This document shows positions 15,478-23,562 of a stretch of 64,000 bases of DNA, one piece after another. The position numbers and the translations under genes were made by a program. The number at the start of each line of letters is the position of its first letter. Within the stretch, counting starts at the first letter, position 1. The notes under the pieces are model-generated. The model did not search any database. It was not told the DNA's origin and saw only the letters and a list, made by a program, of their open reading frames with translations. Origin of the DNA: an uncultured Anaeromusa sp. (GTDB lineage Bacteria > Bacillota > Negativicutes > Anaeromusales > Anaeromusaceae); contig NZ_OY781460.1 in assembly GCF_963676855.1 (NCBI RefSeq), positions 908,501-972,500 on the forward strand, given 5' to 3'.

Positions 15478-18387
15478 ATGCGAGTCATGATCATCGATGA
15501 CGATCAGGGCAGTCTGGAGTCGCTTAGAGACTGTATTGAAACACGAGGCAGCGAATGCGATGCCTTTCAGGATCCGGTTAAGGCCCTGGCCGCCTATGAT
15601 CCGGCGGTGCATGACGTGGTGCTGACGGATTTCAGCATGCCTCAACTCAATGGCTTGGAAGTGCTGGAGGCTATTCGGAAGCGGCGGGAAGACGCGGTAG
15701 TTATTATTATTACCGGTTACGGCAATGAGGAACTGGCAGCAGCTTCCCGTAAGGGAGGCGCCTATGCGTTCTTGTATAAGCCGCTTAATGCATTCAAGCT
15801 GTATGAACTACTGGACGCCATTCAGGAAAAACTGGAACAGGGGCAGGTGCCACAAGGGCCAGTACGGCCGAAAGCGCCGGTGGTAGACCGGGAATTCGGA
15901 GAATTGGACGGGATTTTCTTTTCTGAGGCCTGTGAGCTATTGGCTAATGCCGCCGATGCCCTGATCAGCAACGAAAAAGAAGGCTGCGCTGTGGAGGCGG
16001 TGCCGGAACTATTCCGCGCTTTCCACACCATCAAGGGCGGCTCCCAGACGATTGGGCTGGAACTATTGGCGGAACTGGCGCATAAAATGGAAGACCTGCT
16101 GGATATGATCCGCAAAGGCGAGCATATCATCGACGGCCATGCTATCAGTCTGATTCTGGAAGCCATTGATTTGATGGAACAAGAACTTGCGGCCTATGTA
16201 GCCCATGACAATATGGACGAGATGGCGCAGCATCAGTTGGATTTGCTGGCCTTGGTAAAAATGGCCAAGGAGCACAACCAGGAGGCCTTGGACTTTAAAC
16301 GTAATAAGAGTATGGCGGATGGGCCTAATTGCTTTGTCGAAGTGGAAAGCATCGCGCAACCAGCGGTGACAGAAGCCTATGCTGACGGCCATGTTTTTTT
16401 GGTTTGGGCCAAGGCGGACCCGTCGGAATGCATGCCGCAGGTTCGGCAGTTTATGTTATTAAGCAAACTTCAAGAACATGGAGCGAGCCTGTATTGCAAT
16501 CCAGATCCGTACCTGCTGGAGCATCACTGTGAGCAGGTGGACAGCGAAGATATGGCGATTGTCTATCGGACCAATCTGGAGCAGACGGAGCTGCAGGGGC
16601 TGGTGGAGCATGCCGACGGCATGGCGGAAGTGAAGTGTACCGCTTTATGGACGCAGCGTCCGCAAGAAGTGCAAGAAGCGGTGCTAGAGACTGGTGCTGG
16701 CGACGAAGAAGGCTTGACCGAGGGCATGCTGGAGCGTTTTGCTACCGAAGCGTTGGAACATTTGCGCGAGGCGGCGGCAGCGTTGCTCGAGTGGGAGAAG
16801 CAGCCCGACAAGCGGTCCTTCTTGGACGAGGCATTCCGAGTGATGCATACCTTTAAGGGAAATGCCGGCTTTATGGGGTTAGCGCCGCTAGAGGACGTGG
16901 GGCATGAAGTGGAATCGGTGCTGGAGGCGCTACGCCAAGGTCGCCCGGCGCAAACAGCGGAATGCTCGCTGCTCTTGAAAACCGTAGATTCCTTGCGCGA
17001 AGGCGTTGAGAAGCTGGCCTGCGGCGAGAAAGAGTATTTGCCTGCCAAAGCAGCGCTGGTGAAGATGCTCCAGGGGCTGGAAGGTAAGGAGGCTGCTGCG
17101 GAAACCGGCGAGAGAAGCGCCTCTAAAGCGGAAAGCAAACCGGTTGCGGTTGTGGCAGAGGGGCCCAAAAACGCTGGCGAACATGCGACAAGCAATCAAC
17201 TGATGCAGGCTATTCGGGTGGATGTGGAAAAATTGAACCACCTCCTGGACTATGTGGGCGAGCTAGTCATTGCCGAGGCGATGGTTTTTAACAATCCTTC
17301 CTTCCGCATGCTTCGTTCCGGCAGCATTCTCAAGCAGGCTTCCCATATGGGCAAAATTATCCGAGACATTCAGGACGTGGCCATGTCGATGCGGATGATT
17401 CCCTTGACAGCTACTTTTCAAAAGATGTCCCGCTTAGTGCGGGATGTTTCGGTCAAGTCCGGCAAGAAAGTGGATCTGACCATTGTTGGCGACGAGACAG
17501 AAGTGGACAAGACCGTTATGGAGCAAATTGGTGATCCTTTGATGCATATTATCCGTAATGCTCTGGATCACGGCATTGAAAATCCGGAAGAGCGCTTGGC
17601 GGCGGGCAAGGCGGAAACAGGCCATGTGCTCTTAGAAGCCAAGCATGCTGCCGGCGAGGTCTGGATTATCATACGGGATGACGGACGCGGCCTGAATCGG
17701 GAAAAGATCCTGAATAAAGCGCGTCAGAATGGCATTTATAGTGGCAGCGGCGATGAACTGAAGGACGAGGAAATCTGGAAGTTTATTTTTGAGCCTGGTT
17801 TTTCTACGGCGGAGAAAGTGACAGCCATTTCCGGGCGCGGCGTGGGCATGGATGTGGTGAAACGAAATATTGAGCGCATTCGCGGTCGCGTGGATATCAA
17901 GAGCATTTGGGGGCAGGGCACCATTTTCCTGCTGCGCATCCCGCTGACGTTGGCCATCATTGAGGGCATGATCGTCAAAGTGGGGCGTTCCCGTTATACG
18001 GTGCCGATTGTTTCCATTCGCGAATCCTTCCGGCCTAAACCGTCGCAGATAACAGTGACTCCTGACGGCGGGGAAATCGTCAATGTCCGGGGCGAGTTGC
18101 TGCCTGTCGTGCGGCTGCATGAATTTTATCGAGTGAAGACCGAGGTAAAGCAGCTAGATAAGGGCATTGTGGTCATTGTGGAAAGCGAGGGCAAGCGGTG
18201 TTGCTTGTTAGTGGATGAGCTTTTAGGGCAGCAGCAGATTGTCATCAAAGGCATGCCGGAATATCTGGGGTCTGTGCGCGGCGCGGCGGGGCTGGCGGTT
18301 TTGGGCGACGGCGGCGCCAGCATTATCCTGGACATCGGCAGCCTGCTTGTGGCGGTGGATGAAGCGGCGATGAGCGTAGGCTTGTAA
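15478..18387 (+). CDS. cheA: Hybrid chemotaxis kinase: REC-Hpt-Hpt-CheA
   Basis: A 969-residue cytoplasmic kinase that takes signals from the receptor through CheW. Domains: REC (1-120, Asp51 in LTDFSMP, Lys101); first Hpt (about 140-260, His183 in FRAFHTIKGG); a linker/P2-like region; second Hpt (about 410-520, His457 in FRVMHTFKGN); dimerisation helices (about 585-660); HATPase (HIIRNALDHGIENPEER, DDGRGLN, GRGVGMDVVKRN) and a CheW-like end (about 830-960). Two Hpt domains and an amino-terminal receiver are unusual for CheA, and no separate cheY is nearby. ATG 15478 fits the AAAGGGGGG site better than ATG 15472. First gene of the sigma-54 operon. Confidence 0.93.
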   Translation: MRVMIIDDDQGSLESLRDCIETRGSECDAFQDPVKALAAYDPAVHDVVLTDFSMPQLNGLEVLEAIRKRREDAVVIIITGYGNEELAAASRKGGAYAFLYKPLNAFKLYELLDAIQEKLEQGQVPQGPVRPKAPVVDREFGELDGIFFSEACELLANAADALISNEKEGCAVEAVPELFRAFHTIKGGSQTIGLELLAELAHKMEDLLDMIRKGEHIIDGHAISLILEAIDLMEQELAAYVAHDNMDEMAQHQLDLLALVKMAKEHNQEALDFKRNKSMADGPNCFVEVESIAQPAVTEAYADGHVFLVWAKADPSECMPQVRQFMLLSKLQEHGASLYCNPDPYLLEHHCEQVDSEDMAIVYRTNLEQTELQGLVEHADGMAEVKCTALWTQRPQEVQEAVLETGAGDEEGLTEGMLERFATEALEHLREAAAALLEWEKQPDKRSFLDEAFRVMHTFKGNAGFMGLAPLEDVGHEVESVLEALRQGRPAQTAECSLLLKTVDSLREGVEKLACGEKEYLPAKAALVKMLQGLEGKEAAAETGERSASKAESKPVAVVAEGPKNAGEHATSNQLMQAIRVDVEKLNHLLDYVGELVIAEAMVFNNPSFRMLRSGSILKQASHMGKIIRDIQDVAMSMRMIPLTATFQKMSRLVRDVSVKSGKKVDLTIVGDETEVDKTVMEQIGDPLMHIIRNALDHGIENPEERLAAGKAETGHVLLEAKHAAGEVWIIIRDDGRGLNREKILNKARQNGIYSGSGDELKDEEIWKFIFEPGFSTAEKVTAISGRGVGMDVVKRNIERIRGRVDIKSIWGQGTIFLLRIPLTLAIIEGMIVKVGRSRYTVPIVSIRESFRPKPSQITVTPDGGEIVNVRGELLPVVRLHEFYRVKTEVKQLDKGIVVIVESEGKRCCLLVDELLGQQQIVIKGMPEYLGSVRGAAGLAVLGDGGASIILDIGSLLVAVDEAAMSVGL

Positions 18388-18419
18388 GCTGCGTGGGAAG
18401 CGGAAAGGAGGCGTCAGAC

Positions 18420-18908
18420 ATGAGTGAAGACCGGCAAAGAAATGATGTAGACGATGATTTGCTGGAAGAGGAAGACGAAGAGGATACGCTAGAGAATAAG
18501 TACCTCACGTTTATGATGGAAAAAGAGGAATTCGGCGTGGAAATTCGTCATGTCCGGGAGATTGTGGGCATGCAGTACATTACCGACATGCCGGATTTGC
18601 CGGAATATGTCAAAGGTGTTATCAATTTGCGTGGCAAGGTGATTCCTGTAATGGATGTACGCATCCGTTTTGGCCTGGAGCCGCAGGAGTATGACGAGCG
18701 GACTTGCATCATCGTCATTACCGTGGGAGAGCAGATGATCGGCCTCATTGTCGACCGGGTGTCCGAAGTGCTCAATATAGACGACTCCTGTGTCGAAGAA
18801 GCGCCGGATTTGCGCAAGAATCACATCAACCGCTATATAAGCGGTTTGGGCAAGGTTGGCGACAAGGTAAAGATCTTGTTGAATGTGGAAAAACTTTTGT
18901 TTGAATGA
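18420..18908 (+). CDS. cheW: Chemotaxis adaptor CheW
   Basis: A 162-residue adaptor that couples receptor and CheA. It starts with a very acidic tail of about 28 residues (VDDDLLEEEDEEDTLE) before the CheW fold (YLTFMMEKEEFGVEI, VKGVINLRGKVIPVMDVRIR, IGLIVDRVSEVLNI). The acidic tail is not typical and may tune partner choice. AAAGGAGG precedes ATG 18420. It follows cheA by 32 bases and precedes the receptor gene by 20. Confidence 0.95.
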   Translation: MSEDRQRNDVDDDLLEEEDEEDTLENKYLTFMMEKEEFGVEIRHVREIVGMQYITDMPDLPEYVKGVINLRGKVIPVMDVRIRFGLEPQEYDERTCIIVITVGEQMIGLIVDRVSEVLNIDDSCVEEAPDLRKNHINRYISGLGKVGDKVKILLNVEKLLFE

Positions 18909-18928
18909 GCTAAAAGGAGGCGACAAGG

Positions 18929-21430
18929 ATGAGTTGGTTTAAAAACATGAAGATCATGGGGCGTTTGTTGCTAGGGTTTTGCATGGTAGCTTTTTTAGCC
19001 GGAGCGGTTGGTTATGTCGGCGTAAGCAATATGAAAACATTAAGTGAAGCGGATAAGATTTTGTACGAGAACAATACAAAACCATTAGATACGCTCAATG
19101 CAATAGCCGTTTCATTTTATGAAATTCGTGTCAACTTGCGGAATATGATGATTGATCGTAATGATGGAAATAAAGATAAGTATTTACAGGGAATTCGAGA
19201 TAAAGACCAAGCGGTCAAGCAGAGTATTTCAACTTTTGAAAAAGAAATTCGTAGTGACGAAGCAAAAACCGAATTGGAAAATGTGAAGAAAAGCTACGCC
19301 TTATTTTATCGAGATATAGAAACGATAGCAGCTCTCTGGATTTCTGGAGATAAAGAGAGATCGTTAAGTGCTATGTATGCAGATGAAACAAGACGTAATG
19401 CGGACAAACTGAGGGAGTCTTTTGATAAATTGTCTTCTTTGCAAGTCAAGCAAGCTGGAAGTCGATATGAAAGTAATGCGGTTACAGCGCAGGATGCAAC
19501 GCAAAATATGATCATATTGATTGTTGTTGCAATTGTAGTAGCACTGGGACTGGGGGTTTTTATCGCGCGGGGCATCAGCAATCCGTTGAAAGAGCTTGTA
19601 GATGCCGCCAACCGTATGGCACAAGGGGATGTGCAACTGCAACTTAAAGGCGGCGCTACCAAAGACGAAGTGGGACAACTGACTGCTTCCTTCCAAGTGA
19701 TGGCGGACAATATTCAAATGACGGCGCGACATTTGCAAAGCGTCAGCCAAGGGGATCTGAGCGCCGATATCCGGGTGCGCTCCGACAAGGACGTGCTCAA
19801 TCAGAGTCTACAGTTGTGTGTGAAAAACTTGCAGCAAGTATTAGGCGAAGTAAATCAAATGGCTTCGGCGGCAGTAGAAGGCCAACTGAAGCAGCGCGCT
19901 GACGCTTCTAAGCATCAAGGCGAGTATCGTACGCTGGTAGAAGCTTTCAATGCCACCTTGGACGCTATTTTGCATCCGTTGGGCGAAAGCAACCGGATTT
20001 TGCAGAAACTCAGCGGCGGTGATTTGCGCGAACGCGTGAATATTGAGTGCGCCGGCGATCATCAGCGCATGAAAAACGCTGTTAACAGCATGCATGACTG
20101 GATGAAAGAGCTTATTGCCTATGTGACGAAAATTGCCAATGGCGATATGACGGCGGATATGCGCAAGGCGTCAGATGACGATCAGATTCACGAATGGTTG
20201 ATTATGATGCGTGAAAACATCCGTCATGTTGTGAATGATATTGACGGCTTGGCAGCGGAAGCTATTGAAGGAAATCTGGAAAAACGTGCGGATGCGACGA
20301 GCCATGGCGGCGAGTACCGACGCATTGTAGAAGGCGTGAATAAAACGCTGGACGCAGTGGTGACACCGATCAACGAAGCTGTAAGCTGTCTGAAAGAAAT
20401 GTCGCAGGGTAATTTGGATGTGCAAATGGAAGGCGACTACAAGGGCGAGTACGCGGTTATGAAGAAAGCGTTGAACAGCACGCTTGTTTCCATGAATGAC
20501 GTGCTGCGTCAAGTAGCGTCCTCGACGGATCAGGTGGCGGCAGGGTCGCGGCAGATTTCCGACGCCAGCCAGTCCTTGTCCCAAGGCGCTACGGAAACGG
20601 CCAGCACTATGGAAGAAATTTCTGCTTCGATTCATGAAATGTCGGCACAGACCGGCCTCAATGCTGAAAATGCCATGCAGGGAAATCAGATGGCGGTTAC
20701 GGTGCGGGATCATGCGGAAAAAGGAAGTAGCATGATGCAGCAAATGGTAGGAGCGATGAATGATATCAATGCATCCGGCACCAACATCTCCAAAATTATC
20801 AAAGTCATTGATGAAATCGCCTTTCAGACCAATCTGCTGGCGCTCAATGCTGCGGTGGAAGCCGCGCGGGCGGGCAAGCATGGTAAGGGCTTTGCGGTAG
20901 TGGCCGAGGAAGTACGCAATCTGGCGCAGCGTAGCGCCGAAGCGGCCAAGGAAACTACGGCGCTGATTGAGGACTCGGTGAAGAAGACCGAAGTGGGTAC
21001 AAGCATTGCGCATACAACGTCGGAATCGCTGACCGAAATCGTTGATGGCATTACGAAAGTGGCGGATTTAATGAGCGAAATTGCCGCCGCTTCGCGGGAA
21101 CAAGCCCAAGGTATCAAACAGATTAACGAAGGCGCTTCTCAGGTTGGCCAGGTAGTACAGCAGAATACGGCCAATTCCGAAGAATTGGCGGCGGCCAGCG
21201 AAGAATTGTCGGCCCAGGCGGTACAGCTCAAGAGGATGGTAGAACGTTTCCGCCTGCAACGCTTAATGAATGTCGGCGGGGCAGGGCTCCAAGAAGGGAT
21301 AGCCTTTGCGCCTAGACAGGTTGCGGCAAGAAGCGCGCCGGAAGAATCCGGGCGCAAAAGTAAAGGCACCGGAAGACCGGCGCCGGAAGACGTTATTTCT
21401 CTAGACGAACGTGGCTTTGATCAATTTTGA
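18929..21430 (+). CDS. Methyl-accepting chemotaxis protein with 4HB sensor and several HAMP units
   Basis: An 833-residue receptor. Transmembrane helix 1 (about 9-30), a periplasmic four-helix-bundle-like domain (35-190), helix 2 (about 193-213), a HAMP ([19 protein letters not shown]), then about four more HAMP-like repeats up to residue 530 ([35 protein letters not shown]) and the signalling hairpin with the conserved tip ([20 protein letters not shown]). No terminal pentapeptide tether for CheR. The sensor-coding part (about 19030-19510) is plainly more AT-rich than the rest, which suggests an exchanged input domain. The ribosome site AAAGGAGG lies before ATG 18929. Confidence 0.95.
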   Translation: MSWFKNMKIMGRLLLGFCMVAFLAGAVGYVGVSNMKTLSEADKILYENNTKPLDTLNAIAVSFYEIRVNLRNMMIDRNDGNKDKYLQGIRDKDQAVKQSISTFEKEIRSDEAKTELENVKKSYALFYRDIETIAALWISGDKERSLSAMYADETRRNADKLRESFDKLSSLQVKQAGSRYESNAVTAQDATQNMIILIVVAIVVALGLGVFIARGISNPLKELVDAANRMAQGDVQLQLKGGATKDEVGQLTASFQVMADNIQMTARHLQSVSQGDLSADIRVRSDKDVLNQSLQLCVKNLQQVLGEVNQMASAAVEGQLKQRADASKHQGEYRTLVEAFNATLDAILHPLGESNRILQKLSGGDLRERVNIECAGDHQRMKNAVNSMHDWMKELIAYVTKIANGDMTADMRKASDDDQIHEWLIMMRENIRHVVNDIDGLAAEAIEGNLEKRADATSHGGEYRRIVEGVNKTLDAVVTPINEAVSCLKEMSQGNLDVQMEGDYKGEYAVMKKALNSTLVSMNDVLRQVASSTDQVAAGSRQISDASQSLSQGATETASTMEEISASIHEMSAQTGLNAENAMQGNQMAVTVRDHAEKGSSMMQQMVGAMNDINASGTNISKIIKVIDEIAFQTNLLALNAAVEAARAGKHGKGFAVVAEEVRNLAQRSAEAAKETTALIEDSVKKTEVGTSIAHTTSESLTEIVDGITKVADLMSEIAAASREQAQGIKQINEGASQVGQVVQQNTANSEELAAASEELSAQAVQLKRMVERFRLQRLMNVGGAGLQEGIAFAPRQVAARSAPEESGRKSKGTGRPAPEDVISLDERGFDQF

Positions 21431-21509
21431 CGGTTGAGCTGATGCGGGAGCTGCCGAGAATTTTCTAAGACGGTTAAGCGGCTCCCGTGTAAAAAAGGAG
21501 TGGTGGGCC

Positions 21510-22355
21510 ATGCATGAATGGTCGCATATTCCGTTGCGGCGCAGAGAATTTTTGGATATATGCAGCTTGCTGTATGAGCGTTTCGGCATTCATTATGATA
21601 CACCTAAGCAGAGTCTGATTTGCGACCGATTGCAGAAAGTGTTGCGTCGTCATGAGATGGCTTCTTTCGCAGACTATGTAGAATATCTCCGGCGGGATGC
21701 TAGTGGCCGAGCATTACTAGAACTGGCTGATGTGATGTCGACAAACTATACGTATTTTTTTCGAGAAGAAGACCATTTTGAGTTTTTGCAAAAAAAAGTT
21801 TTGCCTGCCCTGCAAACGCGCAAGGAACGCAAGCTGCGCATTTGGTCGGCAGGTTGTTCCTCCGGAGAAGAGGTATATACCTTGGCTATGGTGGTCGCTG
21901 AATATCTGGGAGAGGAAGCCTCACGGTGGGATATAAAAATCCTGGGCAGCGACATTTCCCAGAGCGTTCTGAGTCAAGCGGAACAGGGGGTATATACGGA
22001 CACGCAAGTGCAGAAATTGTCCAAATTGCAGCGCGTTCGCTATTTTTCCAAGGTCGACGGGGAAAACTGGCAGGTCAATGAAGATTTGCGGCGTTTAACC
22101 GTATTCCGTAAGTTGAATTTGATGCATTCTCCCTATCCCTTTAAAGGGCGTTTTGACCTTATCTTTTGTCGTAATGTGATGATCTATTTTTCCCAGGAAG
22201 TGATTCGTGGCTTGCTGGAAAAGTTTCATCATTATCTGCAGGAAGAAGGTCACTTGTTTATCGGACATTCGGAATCGCTGGACAAACGGGAGCTGTTTCA
22301 GCCAGTGCAGCCAGCGATCTACCAGAAATGGGCCGGACGAAGGAGGGAAGTGTAG
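21510..22355 (+). CDS. cheR: Chemotaxis protein methyltransferase CheR
   Basis: CheR adds methyl groups from S-adenosylmethionine to glutamates of the receptor. The 281-residue protein has the amino-terminal helical domain (from FLDICSLLYERFGIHY) and the methyltransferase domain: FFREEDHFEFL, the SAM loop WSAGCSSGEEVYTLAM, LGSDISQSVLSQAEQG, and FDLIFCRNVMIYF. AAGGAG precedes ATG 21510. It is the fourth gene of the operon; cheB starts one base after its stop. Confidence 0.96.
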   Translation: MHEWSHIPLRRREFLDICSLLYERFGIHYDTPKQSLICDRLQKVLRRHEMASFADYVEYLRRDASGRALLELADVMSTNYTYFFREEDHFEFLQKKVLPALQTRKERKLRIWSAGCSSGEEVYTLAMVVAEYLGEEASRWDIKILGSDISQSVLSQAEQGVYTDTQVQKLSKLQRVRYFSKVDGENWQVNEDLRRLTVFRKLNLMHSPYPFKGRFDLIFCRNVMIYFSQEVIRGLLEKFHHYLQEEGHLFIGHSESLDKRELFQPVQPAIYQKWAGRRREV

Positions 22356-22356
22356 C

Positions 22357-23418
22357 ATGGGCAAAATCCGGGTGCTGGTGGTGGATGATTCGGCATTGGT
22401 CCGAGATATTCTCAGCCGCGGCCTGGCGCAGGACCCGGGAATTGAGGTGGTAGGCACGGCAACAGACCCCTATATGGCTCGCGACAAAATACTGCAGTTG
22501 CATCCGGACGTGCTGACGTTGGATGTGGAGATGCCCCGCATGGATGGTGTAGCTTTTTTGCGGCGTCTCATGACACAGTATCCGCTGCCGGTAATTATGG
22601 TTAGCGCCCTGACGGAAAGGGGCGGGCAAATTACTATGGAGGCTCTCGAGGCGGGGGCGATTGATTTCGTGAATAAGCCGAAATCCGACATCGCCAGAGG
22701 GCTGGGCGCCATGATGCAGGAACTGCGGGGCAAGGTGAAAATGGCGGCGGCGGCCAATTTGGACGCCTGGAAACGGCTGGCGCAGCAAAAAAAACAGCTT
22801 CCTGTACAACGGGTTATTTCGGGGCAGGAAGAGCGGGCGCTGGCTAATTCGACAGACAAGGTCATTGCCATTGGCGCTTCTACAGGCGGAACGGAAGCTA
22901 TACGGCGCATTGTTAAGATGCTGCCGCCGACGATGCCGGGAGTGGTCATTGTGCAGCACATGCCAGCTGGTTTTACCAAAAGCTTTGCATCCAGTCTTAA
23001 TGATGTAGCGCTGATGGAGGTTGTGGAAGCCCAGGGCGGGGAGCGCGTCATGCCCGGGCGCGTCTTGCTAGCTCCCGGAGGCAAGCACATGCGGGTGCGG
23101 CGCAGCGGCGGCATGTACTTGGTAGAGTGCTATGACGGTCCCAATGTCAGCGGACATTGTCCATCGGTGGATGTGCTTTTTAAGTCGGTGTCGCAGCAGG
23201 TGGGGCGCAATGCTCTTGGCGTTATCTTAACCGGTATGGGTTCAGATGGAGCGGACGGCATGGTGGAGATGCGGCGGGCTGGCGGCCGAACGTTGGCGCA
23301 GAACGAGGCTTCTTCTGTAGTTTTCGGCATGCCTAAGGCCGCCTATGAAAACGGAGGCGCCGAGTGTTTGGTATCGTTAGGAGATATTCCGGACACGCTC
23401 TTGAAATGGCTGCGGTAA
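22357..23418 (+). CDS. cheB: Chemotaxis response regulator protein-glutamate methylesterase CheB
   Basis: CheB removes receptor methyl groups when phosphorylated by CheA, giving adaptation together with CheR. 353 residues: REC (1-125, Asp56 in TLDVEMPRMDG) and a methylesterase domain (about 165-350) with the catalytic Ser175 in GASTGGTEAI, His201 in QHMPAGFT and Asp297 in GMGSDGADGM. The ATG at 22357 lies two bases after the cheR stop with AGGAGG inside the end of cheR. The operon ends with a terminator. Confidence 0.97.
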   Translation: MGKIRVLVVDDSALVRDILSRGLAQDPGIEVVGTATDPYMARDKILQLHPDVLTLDVEMPRMDGVAFLRRLMTQYPLPVIMVSALTERGGQITMEALEAGAIDFVNKPKSDIARGLGAMMQELRGKVKMAAAANLDAWKRLAQQKKQLPVQRVISGQEERALANSTDKVIAIGASTGGTEAIRRIVKMLPPTMPGVVIVQHMPAGFTKSFASSLNDVALMEVVEAQGGERVMPGRVLLAPGGKHMRVRRSGGMYLVECYDGPNVSGHCPSVDVLFKSVSQQVGRNALGVILTGMGSDGADGMVEMRRAGGRTLAQNEASSVVFGMPKAAYENGGAECLVSLGDIPDTLLKWLR

Positions 23419-23423
23419 GACAA

Positions 23424-23463
23424 AAAAGCCAGGAAAGACCGTTGTGTCTTCCTGGCTTCTTTG
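23424..23463 (+). terminator. Intrinsic terminator after cheB
   Basis: AAGCCAGGAA pairs with TTCCTGGCTT around the loop, followed by CTTTG. It lies between converging genes and may work in both directions. Confidence 0.8.
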
Positions 23464-23560
23464 CTTCCGTAATCCTCATTCGAGCCCATAGCCGGACATC
23501 GGTTGCTATGCCATCCTTGGTGCATCCGGCACTGTCGCTGGTGTCATATGGTGGTGTTCT
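23464..23560. repeat. Dispersed intergenic repeat R2, copy 2
   Basis: It shares GGTTGC-x-ATGCCATCC and the flanking half-hairpins with the copy at 1164-1260. The region lies directly after the cheB terminator. Confidence 0.55.
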
Positions 23561-23562
23561 GG

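Noticed and set aside
20171..21013. Minus-strand frame of 280 codons inside the receptor gene
   Set aside because: Antisense to the well-conserved signalling domain; composition is that of a shadow frame.
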